Below are positions 15,961 through 24,241 of a DNA stretch of 52,957 bases, piece after piece; positions within the stretch are counted from its first letter, which is position 1, and every line of letters begins with the position of its first letter. The notes under the pieces were generated by a model that had not been told where the DNA came from, did no database searches, and saw nothing but the letters and a program-made list of their open reading frames with translations. Position numbers and translations under genes: made by a program. Source of the stretch: Oscillospiraceae bacterium (GTDB taxonomy: Bacteria; Bacillota; Clostridia; Oscillospirales; Acutalibacteraceae). The stretch spans positions 1-52,957 of the forward strand of contig SVPJ01000011.1 of the NCBI GenBank assembly GCA_015065885.1. Direction: 5' to 3'.

Positions 15961-16776
15961 ATGCAAAAACACGACGTTCGCACCTTTCTCCTTATGACTG
16001 TGACAGGCTTTTTGATGGGGATCGCCGCTATTGCTCCGGGTATCAGCGGCGGTGCCATCGCGGTGATATTCGGGTTGTACGAGCCGATCACCGCCGCCAT
16101 CGGTACGCTGTGGAAAGACTTTCGCCGCAAACTGCAATTTTTGGCGCCGCTCGGTATCGGTGCGGCACTCGGTATGTTGCTGTTCGGTCGGTTGATCCTG
16201 TTTTTGTTTTCGACGTATACCGCTATGACCTGTGCGGTGTTTATCGGGTTGATCGCGGGCACGTTGCCTTCGGTCTTTCGCTCTGCCGCGCGGGATGGCT
16301 TTCGCCCACGCTATTTGTTCGCGACCGTGCCCTGCGCGGTGGCGGTCGCCTGGGTGACCACCTTTCAAGGGTTGCAGTATACCGTGAGTGAAACGGCACT
16401 GCCGCATTGGCTTATGCTTGTATGCGGCGGGATATTGGGGCTCGGCAGTGTGTTGCCGGGTACCAGTGCGTCCTTCGTGCTGATGGCACTCGGTGTGTAC
16501 GGGCCGATGCTCACGGCGGTAGACGCGTTCGATGTTCCGCGCCTTTTGTTGCTCGGCGTTGGGTTTTGTGCCGTCTTCGTATCGTTTGCGCGGCTGTTCA
16601 GTTGGGTGTACAAAAAAGCGCACGGATGGATGAGTTTTGCGGTCGTCGGCATGCTTCTCGGCTCGGTTTGGGCTGTCGTTCCCGTGCCTGCCGACGGTAT
16701 ACAGGCGGTCTTGATGGTCGTTTTGGCGTTGGGTGCGGCGGTGCTGTCGTATCTGTTGCTTCGGATAAAAGAGTAA
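15961..16776 (+). CDS. DUF368 membrane protein (PopT-type undecaprenyl-phosphate translocase)
   Basis: 271 residues with about eight membrane segments and the two inverted DUF368 signatures: IAPGISGGAIAVIFGLYE (about 24-41) and LPGTSASFVLMALGVYGP (about 164-181). DUF368 proteins (PopT) were identified as translocases that return undecaprenyl phosphate, the C55 carrier of wall precursors, to the inner face of the membrane. That fits an organism whose window also holds murD and a SEDS protein. First gene of an operon with cotH and rlmD; the gap to the next gene is 12 bp. Family assignment is firm; the exact activity is by homology. Confidence 0.9.
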   Translation: MQKHDVRTFLLMTVTGFLMGIAAIAPGISGGAIAVIFGLYEPITAAIGTLWKDFRRKLQFLAPLGIGAALGMLLFGRLILFLFSTYTAMTCAVFIGLIAGTLPSVFRSAARDGFRPRYLFATVPCAVAVAWVTTFQGLQYTVSETALPHWLMLVCGGILGLGSVLPGTSASFVLMALGVYGPMLTAVDAFDVPRLLLLGVGFCAVFVSFARLFSWVYKKAHGWMSFAVVGMLLGSVWAVVPVPADGIQAVLMVVLALGAAVLSYLLLRIKE

Positions 16777-16788
16777 GGATGTGTTTTT

Positions 16789-19752
16789 ATGAAACGGTTT
16801 GTGGCATTGTGCGCTGTCTTGGCATTGCTTTTGGTGACGTTTGCAGGGTGTTCTCCGTCGAATGCAAAGGCGGGGACGCTGTGTATTTCGGAAGTGATGG
16901 CACAAAACAACGGTATTCTTGCCGACCCCGACGGGGATTACTCCGACTGGGTGGAGCTGTATAACCCAACCGATAAGGATATTGACCTTACGGGTTTTTC
17001 GTTGACCGACGACGCCAACCAGCCGCAACGGTACGTGTTCCCCGCGGTAACCATCAAAGCGGGGGAATACTGGGTGGTCTACGCTTCGGGCAAGAATACG
17101 GCTGACGTGGGCAACCGCGTGATCCATCTGCCGTTTTCGCTCAAAGCAACGGGGGAGACGGTCTACCTCTATACTCCCGAAGGCGATATGCTCTCGAAGG
17201 TAGACGTCATCAATTTAGGTGAAAACCTCACTTGCGGCAGTGATACGGCGGGGAATACCGTATATTTTGCGACCCCTACGCCCGCCGCCGCCAACTCCGC
17301 ATTAAAAACGGATGCCGCACAGCCGAGCGTGTCCACCTCGACCGTTACGGTATGCATCAACGAATACACCACCTCCGATACCGTGACGCTGGCGGACGTG
17401 GATGGTGATTTTTCCGCGTGGGTGGAGTTGTACAACTACGGTGATAGCGCGGTAAGTCTGCAAGGGTTTGCTCTTTCGGACGATGCGACCAAGAACGATA
17501 AGTGGATCTTCCCCGATGTGATGCTCCAAGCGGGTGAATATCTGCTCGTATTCCTTTCGGGCAAGACCATCGCGTACGTGGCGGGAAGTGAACTGCACGC
17601 CGATTTCAGCCTGAACGGAAAAGAAGATACCCTGACACTGTACGACACTGCGAAACGTGTGGCAGACAGCGTACCCGTGTTTGCACTCACCTCCAACCTG
17701 AGTTACGGCCGCACCGCCGACCGCAGTGCGTGGAAATTCTTTGCACGCACCACGCCCGCCGCCGAAAACAACGTGACGGGGTTTGATGAGATCAACAGTG
17801 CGCTGTATCCCATGAGCAAAGCGCTCGTTATCAACGAAGTGGCGGCGGTCAACCGTACGGGACTTGCCGCCTCCGACGGGCAGACCTATGATTTTGTGGA
17901 ATTGTATAATCCGACGACGGAGCCTGTTTCCCTTTTGGGATACAGGCTCTCGGGCAATAAATCGGCAGAGAGCGGTTGCGCGTTGCCCGACGTGACATTG
18001 GAAGCGGGCGGCTATTTCGTGGTCTACTGCGGCGCGGATGAGGAATGGTATAAGGCAAGTACAAACGAACAGTTTGCCACCTTCGGCATCACTCGTCACG
18101 GCGAAAAACTCTATCTTTTTGACGAGCGCGGCGTGGTGGCGGACAGTTTTACGAGCGGTCGTTTGGACGACCGTCAATCCTGCGGACGTGTGAGCGGGAC
18201 GGATAATAAGATGTACTATTTTTCCGCCGCGACCCCTGCCGCCCAAAACCCCGCAAGCGGCAACCGCGGCCCCGTGGCAACGCCCGTGTTTTCTCTGGCG
18301 AGCGGATACGCCGAAGCGGGCACAGAGGTGACTATCACTTGCCCGAATGCGGAGATCCATTACACCACCGACGGCAGTACTCCTACGAAGGAGGCGCCGC
18401 TCTATACTGCGCCCATCACGGTGGAAAAGACCGTGACCATCCGCGCTAAAGCGTGGCGGGAGGGCTTTATGCCGTCGGACGACAGTGCGGGCAGTTACAT
18501 CGTGGGCAATCGTCATACCCTGCCCGTAATGTTCCTTTCCACCGACCCTGCCAACCTCTACGATTACCACACGGGCATTTTTGCGGACGGACCCGGCTAT
18601 ACCGAGACCTTCCCGCACGTGGGTGCCAACTACTGGAAAGATTGGGAAAAACCCGTTCACGTGGAATACGTGGACGAAAACGGGCAGGCACAGTTGGAGT
18701 TTAACGCGGGTATCAAAGTGTTCGGTCAATACAGCCGCGCCCAAAAGCAAAAAAGCGTGTCCATCAATATGCGGGATAAATACGGCGTGACCGAAGTGTG
18801 CTATCCCTTCTTCGGAGATTCTGCCACCAACGTGTATTCCGAATTGGTATTGCGTAATTCAGGGCAGGACATCAATAAAGCCCACATCCGCGATGCGTTC
18901 ACTGCGATGGCGGTGAAGGATCAGATGGATCTGGATCTGATGGACTATCAACCCATCGTCGTGTATATCAACGGCGAATATCACGGCCTTTACGACCTGC
19001 GCGAAAAGATCTGCGAAGCGTACGTCTCCAACCGCACGGGCGTGCCGGAAGACGATATGGATATGATCAAAGGCAACAATATGATCATGTCGGGCAGTTA
19101 CGACGCGCACAAAGCGCTTTTGGAGTTTGTGGAGACCCACAGTTTAAAGGACGAAGCGAACTATCGATACGTGTGCGATCAAGTGGACGTGGATGAACTC
19201 ATCAATTACTGGATCTGTGAGAGTTTCTTCAACAACACCGATACGGGAAATATCAAGTATTACAAGGTGCGCTCGGACGGCAAATGGCGGTGGGTCATGT
19301 TCGATATGGACTGGGCGTTGTCCACCTCCACCTATCAGTGGAATATGATCGAGGAGATCGTCAACCCCGCAGGTCACGGCATTGCGAAGATGTTTGATAC
19401 CACCTTGATGTGCGGACTGATGCAAAACGACGTCTTCCGCGATAAGTTTATCCGCGAGTATCTGCGTCATCTGCACACCACCTTTGCGACCGAGCGGCTC
19501 TTGTCCATCTATGACGAACTGCTCGCCGAGATCGCGCCTGAAATGGAAGCGCATATCGCGCGGTGGGGTGAGCCCGGCACGGTTTCGGCGTGGGAGAGCC
19601 ATTGCCGTACTCTGCGCGGAATTATAGAGAAGAAAACGGCACAGACCAAACAGCATCTGATCGAGACCTGCACCAACCAAAGCGGCTATCTGCCGAACTA
19701 TTTCGGGTTGACGCAGGCGGAAATGAATGCGTATCTTGCAGAGTACGAGTGA
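16789..19752 (+). CDS. CotH-kinase lipoprotein with three lamin-tail domains
   Basis: A 987-residue secreted lipoprotein: a signal peptide ends in a lipobox (VTFAGC, Cys21). Three lamin-tail domains follow (about 31-135, 187-300, 345-450), each opening with an I(S/N)E motif and a WVELYN- or FVELYN-type strand. Next is a chitobiase/hexosaminidase-like C-terminal domain (about 494-565) with HYTTDGSTPT, and a CotH kinase domain (about 576-960) with GLYDLREKI and FDMDWAL. CotH proteins are atypical protein kinases first known from spore coats; lamin-tail modules often occur on secreted nucleases and adhesins. The target is unknown, and a surface location is likely. Sits between DUF368 and rlmD genes. 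Confidence 0.9.
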   Translation: MKRFVALCAVLALLLVTFAGCSPSNAKAGTLCISEVMAQNNGILADPDGDYSDWVELYNPTDKDIDLTGFSLTDDANQPQRYVFPAVTIKAGEYWVVYASGKNTADVGNRVIHLPFSLKATGETVYLYTPEGDMLSKVDVINLGENLTCGSDTAGNTVYFATPTPAAANSALKTDAAQPSVSTSTVTVCINEYTTSDTVTLADVDGDFSAWVELYNYGDSAVSLQGFALSDDATKNDKWIFPDVMLQAGEYLLVFLSGKTIAYVAGSELHADFSLNGKEDTLTLYDTAKRVADSVPVFALTSNLSYGRTADRSAWKFFARTTPAAENNVTGFDEINSALYPMSKALVINEVAAVNRTGLAASDGQTYDFVELYNPTTEPVSLLGYRLSGNKSAESGCALPDVTLEAGGYFVVYCGADEEWYKASTNEQFATFGITRHGEKLYLFDERGVVADSFTSGRLDDRQSCGRVSGTDNKMYYFSAATPAAQNPASGNRGPVATPVFSLASGYAEAGTEVTITCPNAEIHYTTDGSTPTKEAPLYTAPITVEKTVTIRAKAWREGFMPSDDSAGSYIVGNRHTLPVMFLSTDPANLYDYHTGIFADGPGYTETFPHVGANYWKDWEKPVHVEYVDENGQAQLEFNAGIKVFGQYSRAQKQKSVSINMRDKYGVTEVCYPFFGDSATNVYSELVLRNSGQDINKAHIRDAFTAMAVKDQMDLDLMDYQPIVVYINGEYHGLYDLREKICEAYVSNRTGVPEDDMDMIKGNNMIMSGSYDAHKALLEFVETHSLKDEANYRYVCDQVDVDELINYWICESFFNNTDTGNIKYYKVRSDGKWRWVMFDMDWALSTSTYQWNMIEEIVNPAGHGIAKMFDTTLMCGLMQNDVFRDKFIREYLRHLHTTFATERLLSIYDELLAEIAPEMEAHIARWGEPGTVSAWESHCRTLRGIIEKKTAQTKQHLIETCTNQSGYLPNYFGLTQAEMNAYLAEYE

Positions 19753-19760
19753 GGAACGGT

Positions 19761-21131
19761 ATGCCTAAAAAGAACGATTTGATCGAACTCACGGTGGAAG
19801 CAATGTCCTCCGAGGGGAACGGTATTGCGCACTGTACCGAAAACGGCGAGCGCGGCATGGCGGTGTTTATTCCCGCGACGGCGGTGGGTGACCGCGTGCT
19901 TTGCCGTATCGTGAAAGTGGAAAAACGCTTTGCGTACGGCAGGGTGGAACAACTCCTTGCGGCAGGGGAGGATCGCTTACCCGCCGAGGAGGACGCCTGC
20001 CCCGTGTCCGCGCCCTGCGGTGGATGTGTATACCGCCACGTGACCTACGAAGCGGAACTGCGCTACAAGTGGCAACGGGTGGCGGATGCGCTGTCCCGCA
20101 TCGGCGGTATGGCGGTCACGCCAAACCCCATTGTGGGAAGCACGCCCGAACGCTACCGCAACAAGGCACAGTATCCCGTGGCAAACGGCGAAAACGGGTT
20201 GCGCTTCGGCTTTTATGCACCGCGCAGTCACCGCTTGGTGGAACAGCGGGATTGTTTGCTGCAACCGCGTGAGTTTGCCGAGGTGTTGAACGCGGTTGCC
20301 GCGTGGGGTGATGCGGCAGGTGTCAAAGCATATAACGAGGCGGACGGCAGCGGTCTTTTGCGCCACGTATATATTCGCAAGGCAGAGGCGACAGGACAGA
20401 TCATGGTGTGCCTCGTGTGTACGAGCGGGCGGTTGCCGCACACGGACGATCTGGTAGACCGTTTGCGTAAAGTGGCGGGTGTTTGCACGGTGGTGGTCAA
20501 TATCAACCGAAAAGACACCAACGTGGTTTTGGGTGACGAGGAATTTTCGCTGTTCGGCAGCGGCACGATCGAAGACCGTTTGTGCGGGCTTACCTTCTCG
20601 CTGTCGCCGCGCTCGTTCTATCAAGTCAACCGCACGCAGGCGGAAGTGTTGTACGCACTGGCGGCAGAGGCGGCGGCACTGACGGGCGAGGAGACGTTGC
20701 TCGATCTCTATTGCGGCACGGGCACTATCGGTTTGTCGATGGCAAGCAAAGCAAAAAACTTGATCGGAGTTGAGGTGGTCGCCGCCGCCGTGGCGGATGC
20801 GCGCCGTAATGCCGAGCGCAATGGTGTGCAATCGGCACGTTTCATTTGTGCCGATGCGGGTGAGGCGGCACGTAGGCTGCGCGACGAGGGGATACGCCCC
20901 GACGTGGTGGTCATCGACCCACCCCGCAAAGGATGCACACCCGACGTGATACATACCATCGCGGAAATGGCGCCCACCCGTGTGGTGTACGTTTCCTGCG
21001 ACCCCGCCACGTTAGCGCGGGACCTGAAACTCTTTGCCGAATTGGGATACCAAACCGAACAAGTTACCCCCGTGGATATGTTCCCGCGCACCGCACACGT
21101 GGAGAGTGTAGCGGTTTTGGAAAGGGTTTAA
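19761..21131 (+). CDS. RlmD/RlmCD-type 23S rRNA (uracil-C5) methyltransferase
   Basis: 456 residues of the TrmA/RumA family, making m5U in 23S rRNA with S-adenosylmethionine. An N-terminal TRAM domain (about 5-65) is followed by iron-sulfur cysteines Cys80, Cys86, Cys89 (CPVSAPCGGC) and Cys165. The SAM site is LLDLYCGTGTIGLS (about 314-327), and the catalytic Cys lies in VVYVSCDPATLARDL near the C-terminus. Firmicute members often modify both U747 and U1939 (RlmCD); which one applies here cannot be told. ATG 19761 follows GAGGAACGGT, 8 bp after the cotH stop; earlier in-frame starts lie inside cotH. Confidence 0.92.
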   Translation: MPKKNDLIELTVEAMSSEGNGIAHCTENGERGMAVFIPATAVGDRVLCRIVKVEKRFAYGRVEQLLAAGEDRLPAEEDACPVSAPCGGCVYRHVTYEAELRYKWQRVADALSRIGGMAVTPNPIVGSTPERYRNKAQYPVANGENGLRFGFYAPRSHRLVEQRDCLLQPREFAEVLNAVAAWGDAAGVKAYNEADGSGLLRHVYIRKAEATGQIMVCLVCTSGRLPHTDDLVDRLRKVAGVCTVVVNINRKDTNVVLGDEEFSLFGSGTIEDRLCGLTFSLSPRSFYQVNRTQAEVLYALAAEAAALTGEETLLDLYCGTGTIGLSMASKAKNLIGVEVVAAAVADARRNAERNGVQSARFICADAGEAARRLRDEGIRPDVVVIDPPRKGCTPDVIHTIAEMAPTRVVYVSCDPATLARDLKLFAELGYQTEQVTPVDMFPRTAHVESVAVLERV

Positions 21132-21245
21132 ACGGAAAGATAAGGAAAAAGTAGATTCTTGAATTGGTTGCCGACTCGGACAAATGAAAGTCGGTGTGTC
21201 ATGCGGTTAAGCAAAGAAACGGTGAGTTTACAAGAGGTGAGAGCG

Positions 21246-22301
21246 ATGAGCGAAGAATCCAACAGTGTGATAGAAGCAATCGCGCAGACGTTGTCAGACG
21301 CCTTGCAGGACGAGACGTTTGTTTTGCCGCTTGCACCCTTCCAAACCCAAAGTTCGGTATCAAGTGAAATTAACGCAGCGTATTTGGAGGAAATACAGTT
21401 ATACAAAGAAGATCCGACGCCTTCTTGTGACAAGAGAACAGCGCTTAAACTTTTAAAACGATTTGCACGAAAAACTTTTCATGATTTTTGGACTTCTCCT
21501 GTTCTCGAATACCTTCCTGCTGTCAGTGAAGGAACAATGAAACTTTGCGAGCGCGTGTATTCTCATGATGAAGCTGTTCGGTATGCCAAAGATTTGATCT
21601 CTACACTTTCCGTTGCACAGCTGGCGAAGGATTATCTTTACGGCGTGGCACATAATGCATTGGAATACACAAGTGCACTTGCATGCTATTGGTACATTAA
21701 GAATTTACCTGCTCACAAGTTTGAGAAAAAGTATATCGGTTCAGTGGTCGGAAAGAACGGCGAGTGGGAAGATAAATATCGTGACAGTCAATGTGCAATT
21801 TGCGGGTACGATTGTGCCCTTAGTGCCGAACCGAAAATGCAATTTTGGCACATCAATATAGATATGGAACATTTCTACTTCAGTGGGCGAGTGCCGCGGT
21901 CTTCGCTGAACACGGTAATTATCTTTTTGGAAGAATATAAAAAGCTTCCACGACCGGAGCATTCACCGACGGATTATGAGTGCTTTAAAAATATTATTAA
22001 AGTGATCGAAAAAACGCCCGATAATATGACATCGGGCAAACTACGCCGAGAATTGAAACAATCGGGTCTGCTCGGAATGACATTGGATCAAATAGAGGTG
22101 TTTATCAACACACTCGGATATTTGGATATTCTTCACCCCGCGGATTCTCACGGTATGTTATATACGCATACGTCGGAAAGAGATATGCTGTTCCCCCTTA
22201 GCGATAGAGGGTATGCTGAACATCCCGTAAATCGTTGGACGAGAAAGTGCGGAATTGATTACAAAAGCATTTCGACGCTTTTCGATGGGATTTACGATTG
22301 A
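21246..22301 (+). CDS. Unrecognised 351-aa protein with a CxxC knuckle
   Basis: I do not recognise this protein. From ATG 21246 (SD GAGGTGAGAG) it has 351 residues. It has a mostly helical N-terminal half with Asp/Glu-rich segments, a possible metal knuckle Cys183-x2-Cys186-x3-Cys190 (CAICGYDC), and a C-terminal region ending in VNRWTRKCGIDYKSI. No membrane segments or signal peptide are evident. Codons are AT-richer than in neighbouring housekeeping genes, which suggests recent acquisition. It starts 114 bp after rlmD and is followed at 30 bp by a zinc-ribbon gene. An in-frame ATG at 21201 lacks an SD. Confidence 0.7.
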   Translation: MSEESNSVIEAIAQTLSDALQDETFVLPLAPFQTQSSVSSEINAAYLEEIQLYKEDPTPSCDKRTALKLLKRFARKTFHDFWTSPVLEYLPAVSEGTMKLCERVYSHDEAVRYAKDLISTLSVAQLAKDYLYGVAHNALEYTSALACYWYIKNLPAHKFEKKYIGSVVGKNGEWEDKYRDSQCAICGYDCALSAEPKMQFWHINIDMEHFYFSGRVPRSSLNTVIIFLEEYKKLPRPEHSPTDYECFKNIIKVIEKTPDNMTSGKLRRELKQSGLLGMTLDQIEVFINTLGYLDILHPADSHGMLYTHTSERDMLFPLSDRGYAEHPVNRWTRKCGIDYKSISTLFDGIYD

Positions 22302-22331
22302 TTATATTTGCAAATAAGGAGAGCAGGAGAA

Positions 22332-22556
22332 ATGAAACACACGAAAGTCTGTCCCAAATGCCGTTCGGGTAATATTGTGCGTATCGATGGGTATGCGGGG
22401 GCGTACGGCACGGGCAACAACGTGATGACGGGCAATACGATCTTTTCGGCGGTGAATGTCAACCGTTACGTTTGCTGTGCCTGCGGTTTCACCGAAGAGT
22501 GGATCGATAAGGATGATATCGAAAAAATTGCAAACAGTAAGAAAGCGAAGCGATAA
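22332..22556 (+). CDS. Small zinc-ribbon protein, 74 aa
   Basis: Two CxxC knuckles frame the protein: CPKCRSG near residue 6 and CCACGFTEEW near residue 48, with a Gly/Asn-rich loop between them (AGAYGTGNNVMTGN). This is a single-domain zinc ribbon of the kind found as orphan proteins in many Firmicutes; no partner or nucleic-acid target can be named. ATG 22332 has AGGAGA upstream; an in-frame start at 22308 would lie ahead of that SD. It is 2 bp before the methyltransferase gene, so the two are cotranscribed. Confidence 0.78.
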   Translation: MKHTKVCPKCRSGNIVRIDGYAGAYGTGNNVMTGNTIFSAVNVNRYVCCACGFTEEWIDKDDIEKIANSKKAKR

Positions 22557-22558
22557 CG

Positions 22559-23230
22559 ATGACGTTGGCCTTGTTTTTTAGTGCTGTCACCAAATTCCTC
22601 TTGGGTGTTGTTTTGGTCGGCGTATTGATCTTTCTTCCTGCAGGGACCTTTGCCTATGTGAACGGCTGGCTGCTGATGGGCGTGTTGTTTCTGCCGATGT
22701 TCGCGGCGGGGATCGTGCTGATGTGCAAAAATCCCACATTGCTGCAATCACGCCTAAACGCGAAAGAAAAGCAAAAAGACCAGAGCTTCGTGGTAAAACT
22801 CAGTGGTCTGATGTTCGTTGCAGGGTTCGTCTTGGCAGGGCTCGGTTACCGCTTTGGGTGGTACACGTTACCGCCGTGGGTGACCTGGATGGGAACGGTG
22901 CTGTTTTTGACGGCGTATGCACTGTATGCCGAAGTGCTGCGGGAAAACACCTATCTCAGTCGCACCGTTGAGGTGCGGGAAGGACAAAAAGTGATCGACA
23001 CGGGGCTGTACGGTATCGTGCGTCACCCGATGTACAGCGTGACGGTATTGCTGTTCTTATCCATTCCCTTGATCTTGGGGTCGCTGTATGCGTTCTTGGT
23101 GTTTTTGGCGTATCCGTTTATCATTGCCAAACGCATTAAGGGCGAAGAAGCGTTTCTGGAAAAAGAACTGGACGGTTACCGTGAATACAAACAAAAAGTA
23201 AAATACCGCTTGTTACCGTTTGTTTGGTGA
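22559..23230 (+). CDS. ICMT/phospholipid-methyltransferase-family membrane protein
   Basis: 223 residues with about five membrane segments and the C-terminal signature of isoprenylcysteine carboxyl methyltransferase-like proteins: DTGLYGIVRHPMYS (about 150-163), then a helix, a Glu pair (GEEAFLEKEL), and GYREYKQKVKYRLLPF. The RHPxY motif and following helices bind S-adenosylmethionine. Bacterial members methylate unknown small molecules or lipids. ATG 22559 is only 2 bp after the preceding stop and has a weak SD, suggesting coupling to the zinc-ribbon gene. Confidence 0.88.
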   Translation: MTLALFFSAVTKFLLGVVLVGVLIFLPAGTFAYVNGWLLMGVLFLPMFAAGIVLMCKNPTLLQSRLNAKEKQKDQSFVVKLSGLMFVAGFVLAGLGYRFGWYTLPPWVTWMGTVLFLTAYALYAEVLRENTYLSRTVEVREGQKVIDTGLYGIVRHPMYSVTVLLFLSIPLILGSLYAFLVFLAYPFIIAKRIKGEEAFLEKELDGYREYKQKVKYRLLPFVW

Positions 23231-23250
23231 CAGCGGATAGGAGAGACGGT

Positions 23251-23718
23251 ATGGGTGACGGATTGTATAAAAATGCGGACGAGCTCTTGCGTGAACGAAA
23301 AGCGCAACATCCCGACTATGAATACGTAAAACGTGAATTCGTTCCGCGCGGATATGCCGAAAAAACGATGGTCAGCGTGTATGAGATACCGCCGAAAAAG
23401 TCGGCGTATCCGTACCATTATCATCTGAAGAACGAGGAAACGTTTTATATCATCAGCGGTGAGGGCGTATTACGCACGCCGAAAGGTGAACGCACGGTAC
23501 GAGCGGGTGATCTCTTGTTTTTCCCCGCTGACAGCGGCGGCGCACATAAACTGACCAATACGTCCGAACACGAGATGCTGACGTATATTGATTTCAGCGT
23601 GATACACGATATCGACATCACGCTATATCCCGATTCGGACAAGATTGCCGTGTGGGGTAAGGATACCAACCGCGTGTACCGCACGGACGATAACGTGGCC
23701 TATTACGAAGGAGAGTAA
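23251..23718 (+). CDS. Cupin-domain protein
   Basis: 155 residues with one cupin-2 barrel (about 45-120): YPYHYHLKNEETFYIISGEG supplies two His and a Glu of motif 1, and RAGDLLFFPADSGGAHKL gives motif 2 with its His, so a metal site is intact. Cupins of this size act as sugar or small-molecule binding proteins, isomerases or dioxygenases; no specific activity can be claimed. The last 30 residues include an Asp/Tyr-rich stretch. ATG 23251 has ATAGGAGAG upstream. It is 5 bp before the PNPOx-like gene and 20 bp after the methyltransferase gene. Confidence 0.87.
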   Translation: MGDGLYKNADELLRERKAQHPDYEYVKREFVPRGYAEKTMVSVYEIPPKKSAYPYHYHLKNEETFYIISGEGVLRTPKGERTVRAGDLLFFPADSGGAHKLTNTSEHEMLTYIDFSVIHDIDITLYPDSDKIAVWGKDTNRVYRTDDNVAYYEGE

Positions 23719-23723
23719 GTTTT

Positions 23724-24215
23724 ATGAACGGAATGACCAGACGCGAGCGACAGGTGACCGACATGGGGGAGATCGCCCGTATTTTGGATGCCGCCAAAGT
23801 TCTGCATTTAGGTTTGGTGGACGGCGACGAGCCGTACGTCGTACCGATGAATTACGGTTATACGATGGAAGACGGTAAACTTACCGTCTATCTGCACGGC
23901 GCACCGCGTGGGCGCAAGATCGACGTGATGCGTAAAAATCCCAAGGTGTTCTTTTCGATGGAATGCGACCTTCAGCCTTTTGAAGGGGACGTAGCGTGCC
24001 GTTACGGCTTGGCGTACCACTCGTTGATGGGGCGCGGAACCGCCGAGATCTTGGAAGACGTGGACGAAAAGCGTCGTTGTCTTTCACTCTTTATGAAAAC
24101 GCAAACGGGCGGCGGCGAATTCACATTTGATGAAAAGATGGTTGCCGTGGTGAGTGTCATTCGCATCGACGTGTCGGAGTATACTGCGAAATACCGCCCG
24201 ATGCCGCAAAAATAA
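23724..24215 (+). CDS. Pyridoxamine 5'-phosphate oxidase-like flavin protein (NimA-like)
   Basis: 163 residues of the split-barrel FMN-binding family: MTRRERQVTD at the N-terminus, then DGDEPYVVPMNYGY (about 33-46), YLHGAPRGRKIDVMRKNPKV (about 55-74) and a late HSLMGRGTAEIL. This pattern matches the NimA/nitroimidazole-resistance-like subgroup, whose members bind FMN and reduce small molecules, though most are uncharacterised. A resistance role should not be assumed. Good SD (GAAGGAGAG) overlapping the cupin stop. Last plus-strand gene before the convergent rodA-like gene. Confidence 0.88.
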   Translation: MNGMTRRERQVTDMGEIARILDAAKVLHLGLVDGDEPYVVPMNYGYTMEDGKLTVYLHGAPRGRKIDVMRKNPKVFFSMECDLQPFEGDVACRYGLAYHSLMGRGTAEILEDVDEKRRCLSLFMKTQTGGGEFTFDEKMVAVVSVIRIDVSEYTAKYRPMPQK

Positions 24216-24241
24216 TAAGCGGGGTTTTTGCGCCCCGCTTA
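24216..24241. other. 9-bp hairpin between convergent genes
   Basis: TAAGCGGGG (24216-24224) pairs with CCCCGCTTA (24233-24241). The only T-run is in the loop, so it is not a standard intrinsic terminator. It overlaps the rodA-like stop codon. Confidence 0.5.

Noticed and set aside
24216-24241. Intrinsic terminator between PNPOx-like and rodA-like genes
   Set aside because: The stem is good but the T-run is in the loop; listed only as a hairpin.
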